A DNA stretch of 45,305 bases from Acidimicrobiaceae bacterium (GCA_003166375.1 PMVZ01000249.1:8247-53551); one strand, 5' to 3'; positions 34,151-43,313 are shown, numbered from the stretch's first letter. Notes: generated by a model from the sequence alone, not told the origin. Translations and numbers: made by a program.

Positions 34151-34726
34151 TCAGCGAAGATATCCCTCGATCACGGGCGCGACAATCGAGACGAGCTCGT
34201 CGTTGCTTGCCCGGACCACCGCGTCGAGCTTCACGACGTGGCGGAGCATGGCGATGCCGATCAGCTGTGCGACGACGAGCGACGCCCGAAGCTGGCCATC
34301 GGGATGACCGGTCAGCGTGCCGAGAGAGGCGAGCATCTCCTCGAGCAGGAACTCGCGCAGCATCGTTGCCGCTCGCTCGCTGGACACTGCCGAACGCACG
34401 AGACCGAGGACGACGTCTCGCGTCTGTTCTTGGTCGAGCACGGCCAGGTAACGACCGACGATCAGCTCGGCCGCCTCGCGGACATCGAGAGAGCTGAGCC
34501 CGCTGAACAGTGCGGACGGTCGAACGGTCACCTCGAGCGCGGCAAGGAACAGCCCGTCCTTGGAGCCGAAGTAGTGGACGAGAAGAGCAGGGTCGACGTG
34601 GACCTTGTCGGCGATGCTCCTGAGCGACGTCGCCTCGTAGCCGCGATCGCCGAAGGCTCGCCGCGCCGCGACCAGGATGTCTTCGCGGGTTTTCGGCGCC
34701 CCGGGACGCCTCCCGGTGCGGCTCAC
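34151..34726 (-). CDS. TetR-family repressor of the ABC export operon
   Basis: This is a 191-residue TetR protein. The helix-turn-helix reads ILVAARRAFGDRGYEATSLR then SIADKVHVDPALLVHYFGSK (about 15-55), and the rest is an all-helical ligand domain. The start is GTG at 34726, overlapping the stop of the upstream ATPase (GTGA), making it the last gene of a four-gene operon with the ABC-2 permease and two ATPases. By position it should be an autorepressor acting on the repeats at 37507-37551. The inducer is unknown. Confidence 0.9.
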   Translation of the reverse strand: MSRTGRRPGAPKTREDILVAARRAFGDRGYEATSLRSIADKVHVDPALLVHYFGSKDGLFLAALEVTVRPSALFSGLSSLDVREAAELIVGRYLAVLDQEQTRDVVLGLVRSAVSSERAATMLREFLLEEMLASLGTLTGHPDGQLRASLVVAQLIGIAMLRHVVKLDAVVRASNDELVSIVAPVIEGYLR

Positions 34727-35580
34727 GGTCGCGGTCCCCGCGAGACGACACTGACGAACGCCTCCTCGAGGTTGGCCGGCACGGTCGCCACTGCCGCAGG
34801 GAGGTCGTGCCCGGCGAGAAGGTCCTCGACTTGACGTGGTGAGCCGGGGACTCGGAGCAATTCGCCCTGCACCTGGACAACGAGTCCGTCCGCGTCGAGC
34901 ACTGCGAACGCTCTCCGCCAGTCGTCGCAGGTGACCTGGACAACTGTGCGGCTCCCGATCACGTCTGCTACGGCGCCTTCTGCCGCCACGCGCCCGTCGA
35001 CCATCACGACGAGCCGGTCGCACTGCTCGGCTTCTTCCATGTTGTGCGTGCTCACCAGCACCCCGGTGCCGTGCTCTGCGCTGTCGCGGATGTCCTGCCA
35101 AAGCCTGGCCCGGCTCAACGGCCCGACCCCGGAAGTTGGCTCGTCGAGCACGAGGAGCTCCGGGTTGTGGGAGAACGCCACGGCGAAGGCCACTCGCCGC
35201 TGGAGACCGAGCGGAAGGCTCCCGACAAGCTCGTCCTTCGAGCCCCGGACGCTCTCCGGAAGCGCAGGGCGCGCCGAACCGAAGGCGGCAGCTGTGAAGG
35301 TCCAGTTCTCCTGAACGGTCATGTCGTCGTAGAGGCCGAGCGTCTGCGGCACATATCCCACTCGGCGACGGGTGCTCATCGACGGGAGCGCACCGAAGAG
35401 AAGTGTTTCGCCACCAGAGGGGCGCAACAGCCCGAGCAGGAGCCGGATGAGGGTGGTCTTCCCCGCACCGTTCGACCCGAGGAGCCCGACGACCTCGCCA
35501 CTGCTGACAGCCAGATCCACCGAGTCGACGGCCGAGAGGGCTCCAAAGTGCTTGGCCACGCCTCGGGTCTCAGCGAGCAC
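34723..35580 (-). CDS. ABC exporter ATPase 2 (degenerate signature, intact H-loop)
   Basis: This is the nucleotide-binding subunit of an ABC-2 exporter, 285 residues. Walker A is GSNGAGKTT, Walker B is LLVLDEPTSG and the H-loop is VSTHNMEEA. The signature is replaced by LPLGLQRR, a known variant, and the D-loop reads SGVGP in place of SGVDP. The start is GTG at 35580, or TTG at 35586, which lies 9 bases after GGAGG; it overlaps the end of ATPase 1. The C-terminal domain after about 220 is typical of ABC-2 ATPases. It probably pairs with ATPase 1. Confidence 0.9.
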   Translation of the reverse strand: MLAETRGVAKHFGALSAVDSVDLAVSSGEVVGLLGSNGAGKTTLIRLLLGLLRPSGGETLLFGALPSMSTRRRVGYVPQTLGLYDDMTVQENWTFTAAAFGSARPALPESVRGSKDELVGSLPLGLQRRVAFAVAFSHNPELLVLDEPTSGVGPLSRARLWQDIRDSAEHGTGVLVSTHNMEEAEQCDRLVVMVDGRVAAEGAVADVIGSRTVVQVTCDDWRRAFAVLDADGLVVQVQGELLRVPGSPRQVEDLLAGHDLPAAVATVPANLEEAFVSVVSRGPRP

Positions 35581-36409
35581 GGCCAACGGGCTGGACCTCC
35601 TGCTCGTCCGCCAGGCAGGCAATGATGACGGCGTCCTCGAAGCCGGGTTGCAGCGGTTCGGCCCCCTCCGGGAGAACATCCGTCGGGGACCACACCCGCC
35701 AGGAGCTCCCCCACCGCCATGAGAGACCTTGGGGCTGTGCCGTCGATCGAACGACGCCCAACTTGCCGGCCACGGCGGCGACGATCTCGGAGGGGGCACC
35801 AGTCGAGATCGATCGGCCCTGTTCCAACAACGTCACAGTTGAAGCGCGATGGGCCTCGTCGACATATGTCGTCGTCGCGACGACGGCGGTTCCCCCGGCT
35901 GCCGCCGCGGAGATGAGGCGCCACAGCTCGGATCGGCTCACCGGATCCACGCCGGTGGTCGGCTCGTCCAGAACCAGTAGGGCCGGGCGATGCAAAAGTG
36001 CCATCGCGACCGCGAGCTTGCGCCGCATGCCTCCCGAGAGCTGGCCCCCAAGGCGGGTCCGGGCATTGGCAAGGCCGATCCGTTCGAGCAGCTCAGTAGA
36101 CCTGTGGGCGAGCTCCGACCCAACTACGCCATAGGCGCCACCTGAGAATGCCAGGTTCTCCTCAACGGTGAGATCGGTGTACAGACCGGCCGTGGCGGGG
36201 ACGTAGCCGATCTCCTCCTTCGAAGGTCGTCGGCTGATGCCACTGCTGAGCGGGACGAGACCGACGAGAGCCCGCAAGAGCGTGGACTTCCCGGCGCCAT
36301 CTCCGCCCACGACGACGCTCACAGTTGAGGGCTCGGCTCTGAGCGTCACGCGGTCCAACGCTGTTCGCGTCCCGAATCGGACACTTGCGGACTCGAGCCC
36401 CCACGTCAC
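35570..36409 (-). CDS. ABC exporter ATPase 1 (intact signature, altered H-loop)
   Basis: This is the first nucleotide-binding subunit, 279 residues. Walker A is GGDGAGKST (about 35-43), the signature LSGGMRRK is intact, and Walker B with D-loop is DEPTTGVDP. The H-loop position reads ATTTYVDEA, with threonine in place of histidine. The pair therefore has complementary defects, as in the fused E. coli YbhF/RbbA-type ATPases. The start is GTG at 36409, overlapping the permease stop (GTGA). Confidence 0.9.
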   Translation of the reverse strand: MTWGLESASVRFGTRTALDRVTLRAEPSTVSVVVGGDGAGKSTLLRALVGLVPLSSGISRRPSKEEIGYVPATAGLYTDLTVEENLAFSGGAYGVVGSELAHRSTELLERIGLANARTRLGGQLSGGMRRKLAVAMALLHRPALLVLDEPTTGVDPVSRSELWRLISAAAAGGTAVVATTTYVDEAHRASTVTLLEQGRSISTGAPSEIVAAVAGKLGVVRSTAQPQGLSWRWGSSWRVWSPTDVLPEGAEPLQPGFEDAVIIACLADEQEVQPVGRAR

Positions 36410-37491
36410 GGCGACACCGGCTCGGGTTGCGCTGCTGTGACTCGGCCGTGCCGGGCGCTCGGTGCCAGGTCACGCCGGAAGCGGAGCATCGCGAGCCCGA
36501 GAACGACGACAGCCATCCCCGCCAGCACCACGAGCGGTTCCCAGAGCGCCGCGACCGGTGTGTCCTTCAGCATCACGCCGCGGCTGATCTCGATGTACCA
36601 CGAGAGCGGCAGCACATAAGCGATCCATCTGACAGCTTCGGCCATCGATGAGATCGGGAAGATCAGGCCGGACATCAGGACCTGGGGCACGACGAACATG
36701 ATCGCCAGTTGGATGGCCTGGCCCTGGTTCTGCGACACAGTGGAGATCAGGACCCCCATGCCTAGCGTGACCAGCAAGAACAAGAGCGCGCCGAGACCAA
36801 AGGTGGCAACGCTGCCAACGAACGGCACCCCGAACAGCAGCATGCCTACGCCGACGATCACCGTGAGGTCCAAGGACGCGAGGAGCAGATAGGGAACGAT
36901 CTTCCCGAAGATCACGTCCCAGGGTCGGAACGGCATGACCGCGAGTTGCTCGATGGTCCCGGATTGCCGTTCCCGCACGATGCCGAGGCTCGTGATCAGG
37001 GTGCCGATGAACAACAGGATCAAGCCAGTAAGGCCTGGGATCATGATCCACGAGCTCATGAGCTTGGGGTCGAAGAGGATCTGAACGGTGACCGCCGGGG
37101 GCGTCACACCACTGGCCTCGGCAGCCCGGGCCATGTGGGCGAAGGCCCCCTCTGCGGCTTGCGCGGCGAAGAGCTGGGTACCGTCCATCAGAGCCAGGAG
37201 CGGGCGTTGCCCGGTGACGAGGCCGACGACCGCCTTGCCATCGCGCAGGCGTGATTCGACGAACGACTTGCCGGCACCCGGGTCGACCTCGACGACCTGG
37301 AACGGGCCTTGGAGCTGACTGGCGACCTGCTCGGCCTGCGGGCCGACCACGATGGTCGGGATGTTCGACACTTCGAACTTGGCCGCGTAACCGAAGATCA
37401 CGAGCAGCAGCACGGGCAGGACAACCAGCATCGCGAGCGTTCGCCTGTCTCGTTTGAGCTGCCGGAACTCCTTGACGATCATCGCCCACAC
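36406..37491 (-). CDS. ABC-2 type exporter permease (YbhS/YhhJ-like)
   Basis: This is an inner-membrane exporter subunit of 361 residues. An N-terminal cytoplasmic patch (VKEFRQLKRDRRTLAM) leads into helix 1 (LVVLPVLLLVIFGYAAKFE), followed by an outside domain of about 130 residues and five more helices. The region RERQSGTIEQLAVMPFRPWD is the diagnostic ABC-2 loop. The start is GTG at 37491 with AGGAG 9 bases upstream. It is the first gene of the operon. Only one permease is encoded, so a homodimer is likely. The exported compound is unknown. Confidence 0.92.
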   Translation of the reverse strand: MWAMIVKEFRQLKRDRRTLAMLVVLPVLLLVIFGYAAKFEVSNIPTIVVGPQAEQVASQLQGPFQVVEVDPGAGKSFVESRLRDGKAVVGLVTGQRPLLALMDGTQLFAAQAAEGAFAHMARAAEASGVTPPAVTVQILFDPKLMSSWIMIPGLTGLILLFIGTLITSLGIVRERQSGTIEQLAVMPFRPWDVIFGKIVPYLLLASLDLTVIVGVGMLLFGVPFVGSVATFGLGALLFLLVTLGMGVLISTVSQNQGQAIQLAIMFVVPQVLMSGLIFPISSMAEAVRWIAYVLPLSWYIEISRGVMLKDTPVAALWEPLVVLAGMAVVVLGLAMLRFRRDLAPSARHGRVTAAQPEPVSP

Positions 37492-37506
37492 CGGCCCACA
37501 CTCCTA

Positions 37507-37551
37507 ATTCAATTGTCGTTGAACTCTACGTTCGTTGAATTGCGGCGTCAA
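37507..37551 (-). promoter_or_regulatory. Promoter with overlapping repeat operator for the ABC export operon
   Basis: On the minus strand -35 TTGACG (37551-37546) and -10 TAGAGT (37528-37523) are separated by exactly 17 bases, predicting a start near 37516, about 25 bases before the permease GTG. TCGTTGAA occurs twice in direct orientation on the plus strand (37516-37523 and 37532-37539), 16 bases apart, and TTCAA...TTGAA (37508-37523) is palindromic. These repeats cover the spacer and -10 and are a likely TetR site. Confidence 0.65.
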
Positions 37552-37654
37552 CGATCTGGCCGGTCTCGTCAATCGCGTCCGGGCCTGGTCTCGCGCCCTT
37601 TCGCGCTGCCCTCGGCGCGGGCGCGCTAAGGGTGAATGACAGTCCTAGGGCGCA

Positions 37655-38503
37655 TCAATCGGTGCCTTCCTGCGAGGGCTCCACGACTGGCAGGCCAGTG
37701 TGAGCGTCGGCTCGATGCGCGCGTCTGGCAAGTTGCACGTCCGCGCGGGTGACGCCAAGGAAAACAACCAGGCAGAAGATGACGATCGTGAGGGCCACGG
37801 CCACGGTCCCGTCGCCCCAACCGAGGCCCCCGACGCTCTGGGGCTTGCCCATCCAGTCGGCGAACGAGGCGCCGAGCGGTCGGGTGACCACGTAGGCGAA
37901 CCAGAAGGAGAAGATCGCGTTCCAGTGGAACCATCTGAAGCCGAAGGCGGGAACCGCGATCACCCCTGCGAAGAGCAGGCCGGAGGTCAAGTAGCCCAAA
38001 TGGAACGTGACCGCCGTGAGGTCCCCCACAGCCGTCCCGAGAGCGAAGGTCGCCACCACGGACGCCCAGTAGAACGCTTCTCGACGAGATGTGTCCACGC
38101 TGTGGATCGACAGGGTCTTCTCGGTCATCTGCCAACTGACGAACACGGCAAGCAGCACGACGCCGTAGAGGGTGCTCGACACCGCGTACGCGACTCCGAA
38201 CCTGACATGGAGGACATCGGCGGCCATGGTGCCGAACACGCCCACCATGACCACGCCGAGCCAGTACGTCCATGCGACGTAGCGACGCATCGAGAACTGC
38301 AGAAACAGGGCTACGACGAGTCCGATGAAGCCCAGGGCGACGGCTAGCTCGGGGTTCAGTCCGTGAACGAGGTAGTCGGACGTCGCTTCGCCCATCGCCG
38401 TCGACAGGGCCTTTATCACCCAGAAGTAGACCGTGATCTCCGGCACCCGGAGGGCTCCGCGAACCGTGAGTCGTGCAAGGAAGGCGCGCTCGGTCACGGC
38501 CAC
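37655..38503 (-). CDS. COG4705-type multi-pass membrane protein
   Basis: This is an uncharacterised inner-membrane protein of about 282 residues with some seven or eight helices. Repeated motifs of the family are visible: VIKALSTAMGEATSDYLV, WASVVATFALGTAVGDLTA and YVVTRPLGASFADWMGKP, each with a small-residue/acid pattern (GE..SD, GD.T, AS.AD). The start is uncertain: GTG at 38503 or 38497, neither with a good ribosome site. Downstream of the S4-domain gene on the same strand, 73 bases apart. Function unknown; metal or proton transport has been guessed for relatives. Confidence 0.78.
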   Translation of the reverse strand: MAVTERAFLARLTVRGALRVPEITVYFWVIKALSTAMGEATSDYLVHGLNPELAVALGFIGLVVALFLQFSMRRYVAWTYWLGVVMVGVFGTMAADVLHVRFGVAYAVSSTLYGVVLLAVFVSWQMTEKTLSIHSVDTSRREAFYWASVVATFALGTAVGDLTAVTFHLGYLTSGLLFAGVIAVPAFGFRWFHWNAIFSFWFAYVVTRPLGASFADWMGKPQSVGGLGWGDGTVAVALTIVIFCLVVFLGVTRADVQLARRAHRADAHTGLPVVEPSQEGTD

Positions 38504-38576
38504 ATCTTGTCGCGAAGCGCGCCCCGCTCGAACGCACCTCGTCGGCTTCGTCGGCCGGCACATGCCGGCGCGAGGC

Positions 38577-38945
38577 TCAGCGTCCTCTCAGCCGGTCGAT
38601 CTGCCGGCGATCCCTCTTCGTAGGACGTCCGGACGAAGGGTCGCGGACCAGCACTCGGGGCACGATCTCGCGGGGCGGCGGCGGCGGGCTGTGGTCGAGG
38701 ATGCACCCTGCGGCGATGGGGGCGCCGACGCGTTTGTCGATCGCCCGGACCACCTCGAGCACGCGCTCGCGGTCGCCGATGCGGGCGGTGACAGTGTCCC
38801 CGGGGTGCACCGAGGTCGACGGCTTGGCTCCCGCCCCGTTCACCTTGACGTGTCCGGCCCGGCACAGCGCCGTCGAGGCCGCGCGCGTGGGCGCGGCACG
38901 CACCGCCCACAACCACCGGTCGACTCTTGCGACCTCCACGGGCAA
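38577..38945 (-). CDS. S4-domain RNA-binding protein (Hsp15/HslR-like)
   Basis: This is a small cytoplasmic RNA-binding protein of 122 residues. The S4 fold reads VDRWLWAVRAAPTRAASTAL, CRAGHVKVNG and AKPSTSVHPGDTVTA; the C-terminus is basic and proline-rich (SPPPPPREIVPRVL, RDRRQIDRLRGR), like Hsp15, which binds stalled 50S subunits carrying peptidyl-tRNA. The start is TTG at 38945 or GTG at 38939. It diverges from the DUF3516 helicase with a gap of 44 bases. Confidence 0.88.
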   Translation of the reverse strand: MPVEVARVDRWLWAVRAAPTRAASTALCRAGHVKVNGAGAKPSTSVHPGDTVTARIGDRERVLEVVRAIDKRVGAPIAAGCILDHSPPPPPREIVPRVLVRDPSSGRPTKRDRRQIDRLRGR

Positions 38946-38989
38946 AGCGTCCCACGAACGAGCCGCAAGCGCGGCACAGTAGGGGGGCC

Positions 38990-41527
38990 ATGTCGTCCAG
39001 CCTCGATCTCAGCGCGATCACCGGTGACAGAGACGACGCCCTCGAGACATTCCTCGCCTGGACGGCCGAACAGGGCTTCGTGCTCTACCCGGCCCAGGAG
39101 GAAGCGCTTCTCGAGGTCTTCTCCGGTGCGCACGTGATCGTGAACACGCCCACCGGCTCGGGCAAGAGCCTGGTTGCCCTCGGGGCCCACGTCGCGGCCC
39201 TTGCCAGCGGGATGCGTTCCTTCTACACGGCGCCTGTCAAGGCGCTCGTCTCCGAGAAGTTCTTCGCTCTGTGCGGGGATCTCGGTGCCGAGAACGTCGG
39301 CATGCTGACCGGCGACGCCTCCATCAATCCCACCGCCCCCGTCGTGTGCGCCACCGCCGAGATCGTCGCGAACATGGCCCTTCGCAGTGGCACCGACGCG
39401 GAGATCGACCAGGTGGTCATGGACGAGTTCCACTACTACGGCGACCCCGATCGGGGCTGGGCGTGGCAGGTGCCGCTCTTGGAGCTGACCCGGGCACAGT
39501 TCGTCCTCATGTCCGCAACGCTCGGCGACACGAGGACGATCGAACAGGGCCTGGCGCGCCGCACCGGTCGGCCAGTGTCTGTCGTGCGTTCCGCTACCCG
39601 ACCGGTCCCGCTGCGTTTCGAGTACCGTCGCACGCCGCTGCACGAGACGATCGAGTCCCTCCTTGCAGCAGACCAGGCACCGCTGTACGTGGTCTACTTC
39701 ACCCAGGCGCAGGTGCTCACCCACGCCCAGGCACTTACGTCAGCGCAGGTGACGACAAGGGCCGAACGGGAGGCGATCGCCGCGGCCATCGTGGGCTTCC
39801 GTTTCGCCCCGGGTTTCGGCCGCACGCTCGCGCGGCTCCTCCACCACGGGATCGGGGTCCATCACGGCGGGATGCTGCCGAAGTACCGCCGTCTGGTGGA
39901 GCGGCTCACGAAGGCCGGCCTCCTGCGGGTCGTCGTCGGGACCGACACGCTCGGAGTCGGGGTCAACATGCCGTTGCGCACGGTCGTGCTGTCGGGGCTC
40001 GCCAAGTACGACGGGTCGATCTCCCGGCTGCTGAGCGCGCGGGAACTGCACCAGATCGCAGGGCGCGCGGGCCGCCCGGGCTACGACTCCTCAGGTCTCG
40101 TCGTCGTGCAGGCCCCCGACCATGTAATCGAGAACGAACAAGCTGCCAAGAAGGTGGCGGGCGATCCGCGCCGGAGGCGCAAGCTCGTCAAGTCCAAGCC
40201 CCCCAAGGGCTACGTCGCCTGGGACGAGGCCGTGTTCGAAAGGCTCGTCGCCTCCCCGCCCGAGCCGCTCGTGTCCCAGCTCCGGGTCAGCCACGCGACC
40301 CTGCTCAACGTGCTCAACCGTCCCGGCGACGGCTGTGCCGCACTGGCGAAGCTCGTGACGGACAACGACGAGCCACGTGCGGTCCAACGCCGTCTCGTCC
40401 GCCAGGCGATCGCAATCTACCGCTCCCTTGTCGCGGCGGGAGCGCTCGAACGTCTCGAGACACCCGACGAACAGGGCCGCCGGGTTCGCGTCACCGCCGA
40501 GCTGCAGCCCGACTTCGCCCTCGACAGCCCGCTCAGCCCGTTCGTCCTCGAGGCTGCCCCCCACCTCGACCGTTCGTCGCCGACGTGGCCGCTCGACATC
40601 ATGAGCGTCGTCGAGGCCACCCTCGCCAATCCCGGTCCCGTTCTCGCGGCTCAGCTCGACCGCGTGAGGACGGAAGCCCTCGCAGCACTGAAGGCCGCGG
40701 GGGTCGAGTACGAGGAGCGGATCGAGGCTCTCGACAAGCTCGAGTACCCCAAACCTCTCCGTGAGTGGACCTACGACCTGTTCGACACCTACCGGCTCGC
40801 CCATCCCTGGGCCGCCGACTTCAACATCCAGCCGAAGTCGGTCGCCCGTGACATCTACGAGCGAGCGATGACCTTCTCGGAGTACGTCGCCCACTATGGC
40901 CTGACGCGTTCAGAAGGCCTCGTGCTGCGCTACTTGTCCGACGTCTACAAAGGGCTCATCCGTAACGTCCCGGAGGACCGGAAGACCGAGGAGCTCCTCG
41001 ACGTCACCGAATGGCTCGGCGAGCTCGTCCGCCAAGTCGACTCGAGCCTGATCGACGAGTGGCAGCACCTCGCTGCCGCAGCGGCAAGCTCGTCGCTCGA
41101 GGAGGCTGTCGCCGAGATCGGCATCGAGCTGAGCGCCGACACTGCTGCCCCTCCGCCAGTCACGGCAAATGCCCGGGCCTTCAAGGTGATGGTGCGCAAC
41201 GCCGCTTTCCGCAGGGTCGAGCTCGCCGCCAGGCGAGATCTCGCCGGCCTCGTCGAAGGAGAGATGCCCGGAGGGCTGGACGAATCCGGCTGGTCCGAGG
41301 CACTCGAGCAGTACTTCTCGGCCCATTCGAGCATCGGCACCGGTCCGGACGCCCGCGCCGCGACATGGTTTGATCTCACCGAACGGCCGGGCCTTTGGCA
41401 GGTACGCCAGGTCCTCGACGACCCGGAGGGCTGGCACGACACCGCAATCGTCTCCGAAGTGGATCTCGCGGCTTCCGACGAGGCCGGCTCACCCGCGTGG
41501 CGGACGCTGCATCTCGAGCGCGGTTGA
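38990..41527 (+). CDS. DEAD/DEAH-box RNA helicase with DUF3516
   Basis: This is a superfamily 2 helicase of 845 residues. Walker A is TPTGSGKS (53-60), motif II is DEFH (145-148), motif III is SAT (in LMSATLGD), and motif VI is QIAGRAGRPG. The region after about 450 is the DUF3516 domain of actinobacteria (RSEGLVLRYLSDVYKGLIRNVPEDRKTEEL), related to the Ski2-like C-terminal region. The start is ATG at 38990 behind AGGGGGG. It probably acts in RNA turnover or ribosome-associated remodelling, since it is next to an Hsp15-like protein. Confidence 0.93.
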   Translation: MSSSLDLSAITGDRDDALETFLAWTAEQGFVLYPAQEEALLEVFSGAHVIVNTPTGSGKSLVALGAHVAALASGMRSFYTAPVKALVSEKFFALCGDLGAENVGMLTGDASINPTAPVVCATAEIVANMALRSGTDAEIDQVVMDEFHYYGDPDRGWAWQVPLLELTRAQFVLMSATLGDTRTIEQGLARRTGRPVSVVRSATRPVPLRFEYRRTPLHETIESLLAADQAPLYVVYFTQAQVLTHAQALTSAQVTTRAEREAIAAAIVGFRFAPGFGRTLARLLHHGIGVHHGGMLPKYRRLVERLTKAGLLRVVVGTDTLGVGVNMPLRTVVLSGLAKYDGSISRLLSARELHQIAGRAGRPGYDSSGLVVVQAPDHVIENEQAAKKVAGDPRRRRKLVKSKPPKGYVAWDEAVFERLVASPPEPLVSQLRVSHATLLNVLNRPGDGCAALAKLVTDNDEPRAVQRRLVRQAIAIYRSLVAAGALERLETPDEQGRRVRVTAELQPDFALDSPLSPFVLEAAPHLDRSSPTWPLDIMSVVEATLANPGPVLAAQLDRVRTEALAALKAAGVEYEERIEALDKLEYPKPLREWTYDLFDTYRLAHPWAADFNIQPKSVARDIYERAMTFSEYVAHYGLTRSEGLVLRYLSDVYKGLIRNVPEDRKTEELLDVTEWLGELVRQVDSSLIDEWQHLAAAAASSSLEEAVAEIGIELSADTAAPPPVTANARAFKVMVRNAAFRRVELAARRDLAGLVEGEMPGGLDESGWSEALEQYFSAHSSIGTGPDARAATWFDLTERPGLWQVRQVLDDPEGWHDTAIVSEVDLAASDEAGSPAWRTLHLERG

Positions 41528-41568
41528 ACAGGCGGAGGACCCGCGGGCAGCTTTTCCCTCATGATGCA

Positions 41569-41583
41569 CCCGGCTACGCCGGG
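41569..41583. terminator. Short hairpin between convergent genes, possible terminator
   Basis: CCCGGC and GCCGGG form a 6-bp stem with a 3-base loop, between the helicase stop (41527) and the stop of the leftward membrane gene (41596). There is no T-run. It could serve both directions. Confidence 0.3.
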
Positions 41584-41595
41584 CAGCCGACAGGC

Positions 41596-42060
41596 CTACT
41601 TCGCCCAGGGAAGCTTCTCTCCGGAGCTACGGAAAAGAGCGACTGCAGCGACCACTTGCACCACGCCGGCAACGATCGTCAGATAGATGCCAATACGCGG
41701 GCCGTAGCTGAAGCCAGCGATACCGACGCCGCCACTCGGCATGGTGATCCATCGGAGCACGACGATCAAAGTCCCGAGCGCCGCAGCCCCCAACACGACC
41801 ACAGCCGGGGTGAGCGGCATCTTGGTCAAGTTGACCTCGGACCGCAGCAGCGCCAGGTAAACGCCGGCGGCGATGATGAGCAGCGCGCCGAGCCAGCCGT
41901 AGCTCGTGCTCCAGCCGCTGACCGAGGGGCTGAACGAGCCGTACACGCTGTGGTACGAGGCGCCATACCACGGCAGGAAGAGACAAATGAAGCTGAGGCC
42001 GGCCGCGCCGACAATTGCCCAGTCCCTTCTCGAAAAGTGCTTCGCATCGAACTTTGCCAT
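41596..42060 (-). CDS. Small four-helix membrane protein
   Basis: I do not recognise a family. It has 154 residues with four predicted helices: WAIVGAAGLSFICLFLPWYG (about 13-32), LGALLIIAAGVYLALL, PAVVVLGAAALGTLIVVL and IGIYLTIVAGVVQVVAAVAL. A short outside loop (SYHSVYGSFSPSVSGWSTS) lies between helices 1 and 2. The start is ATG at 42060 with GGAGG 9 bases upstream, a strong site. It is transcribed alone, convergent with the helicase. Confidence 0.75.
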   Translation of the reverse strand: MAKFDAKHFSRRDWAIVGAAGLSFICLFLPWYGASYHSVYGSFSPSVSGWSTSYGWLGALLIIAAGVYLALLRSEVNLTKMPLTPAVVVLGAAALGTLIVVLRWITMPSGGVGIAGFSYGPRIGIYLTIVAGVVQVVAAVALFRSSGEKLPWAK

Positions 42061-42341
42061 CAGAGTCCACCTCCTGCTCGCCTTCCACGTTGTGCAAGCC
42101 CCTCGCGCCCGTGGATGAGAACCAACATGACCGGAACCGCCCTGAGCACGCCGATGTCCTCGGCCCCTCTTGCTGCGTGCAAGGACACTACTAGTCGGAC
42201 CGGCTGCTGGCGACGATCTGTGCCTGCAGCTCACGGACTGGCTCTCGGAGCACCTCGACGCGGTTGTCGGGCCGCGCTGTTCGGCGACGCTTCCCACCGG
42301 CCCGCGGAGGGTCAGATTGCGAGCACGAACGGTCTGTGAGC

Positions 42342-43115
42342 TCAGTAGGTCACAGCGTCGGCACTGTCTTCGTCGCGGGGTGCAGCCGGAATGGGGAGGG
42401 CCGCGCCGTCGGCACTGCGCTCTGTGGCTTGGTCCAAGATGGCCGCTGTAGCAGTTGCGCCGAACCTCGTAACCCCGATGGCGACAAGCTCGAGCAACCG
42501 GTCCAGCGTGCGAACCCCGCCCGCGGCCTTGATCTGTACCTTCGGCGACGTGGCCCCGGCCATGAGCAGCAGGTCGTGCACCGTCGCACCCCCGGGAGCA
42601 AAGCCCGTCGAGGTCTTGATGAACTCGGCGCCTGCACGTTCGCCGAGCCGGCTGCCCTCGACGATCTGCTCGTCGCTGAGATAGGCGTTCTCGAGGATCA
42701 CCTTGACCAACGCTTGGGCTGAGTGGGTGGTCTCTACAATCTGGGCGATCTCTTCCTCAACGTAGTCGTGCTTGCCGCCGCGGAGCTTCCCGATGTTGAT
42801 GACCATGTCGATCTCCCGTGCGCCGTCATCAAGCGCTCGGCGGGTCTCGAAGAGCTTGCTCTCCATCGTCGAGCTCCCGTGGGGGAAGCCAACGACCGTC
42901 CCGATGACCACTCTGGTGCCCGTGAGCCGCTGCACGGCCAATGCGACGTCAGCCGGCTTCACGCAGACCGACCACGTTCCGTATTGGCCGGCGAGCGCGC
43001 AACCGTTGCAGACGTCGTCATCGGTGAGCTCGGGGCGCAGAAGCGAGTGATCGATGAGCGCAGCGATCTCGCGCACCGTTAGCGTGGTCGGGATGACCCT
43101 GGTGGCGGTGCTCAT
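42342..43115 (-). CDS. deoC: Deoxyribose-phosphate aldolase
   Basis: This is a cytoplasmic aldolase of 257 residues that cleaves 2-deoxyribose 5-phosphate to acetaldehyde and glyceraldehyde 3-phosphate. Motifs: LIDHSLLRPELTDDDV at the N-terminus, the Schiff-base lysine in EFIKTSTGF, and the phosphate-binding KAAGGVRT. The start is ATG at 43115; a longer frame upstream is not supported. The C-terminus has a non-conserved extension (PIPAAPRDEDSADAV). It diverges from the acetyl-xylan-esterase-like gene. No deoA, deoB or deoD is adjacent. Confidence 0.95.
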   Translation of the reverse strand: MSTATRVIPTTLTVREIAALIDHSLLRPELTDDDVCNGCALAGQYGTWSVCVKPADVALAVQRLTGTRVVIGTVVGFPHGSSTMESKLFETRRALDDGAREIDMVINIGKLRGGKHDYVEEEIAQIVETTHSAQALVKVILENAYLSDEQIVEGSRLGERAGAEFIKTSTGFAPGGATVHDLLLMAGATSPKVQIKAAGGVRTLDRLLELVAIGVTRFGATATAAILDQATERSADGAALPIPAAPRDEDSADAVTY

Positions 43116-43153
43116 TGAACCGGGCCCTTTCACGTAATGGGATTCAAACACCT

Positions 43154-43169
43154 CAGCTCAGAAGAGCTG
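43154..43169. repeat. Small hairpin in the deoC-esterase divergent region
   Basis: CAGCTC-AGAA-GAGCTG is a perfect 6-bp inverted repeat 38 bases upstream of the deoC start. It may be an operator or a leader hairpin. The rest of the 198-base divergent region shows no clear promoter. Confidence 0.35.
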
Positions 43170-43313
43170 CAGGTCGGTCACATACGTTAGCCCGTCCGCC
43201 TGCGACTTCACTGCGCTACATTCCAGACGTCCCCGGCGCCGCCTCGAATCCGGCGGGTTCGGCGATTCGGAGCATTCGTGAGGGTCGAATGACCTAAGAG
43301 AGGACGGAACGCC

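Noticed and set aside
43154-43169. Terminator for deoC
   Set aside because: The hairpin is upstream of the deoC start, not downstream of its stop, so it was listed only as a repeat.
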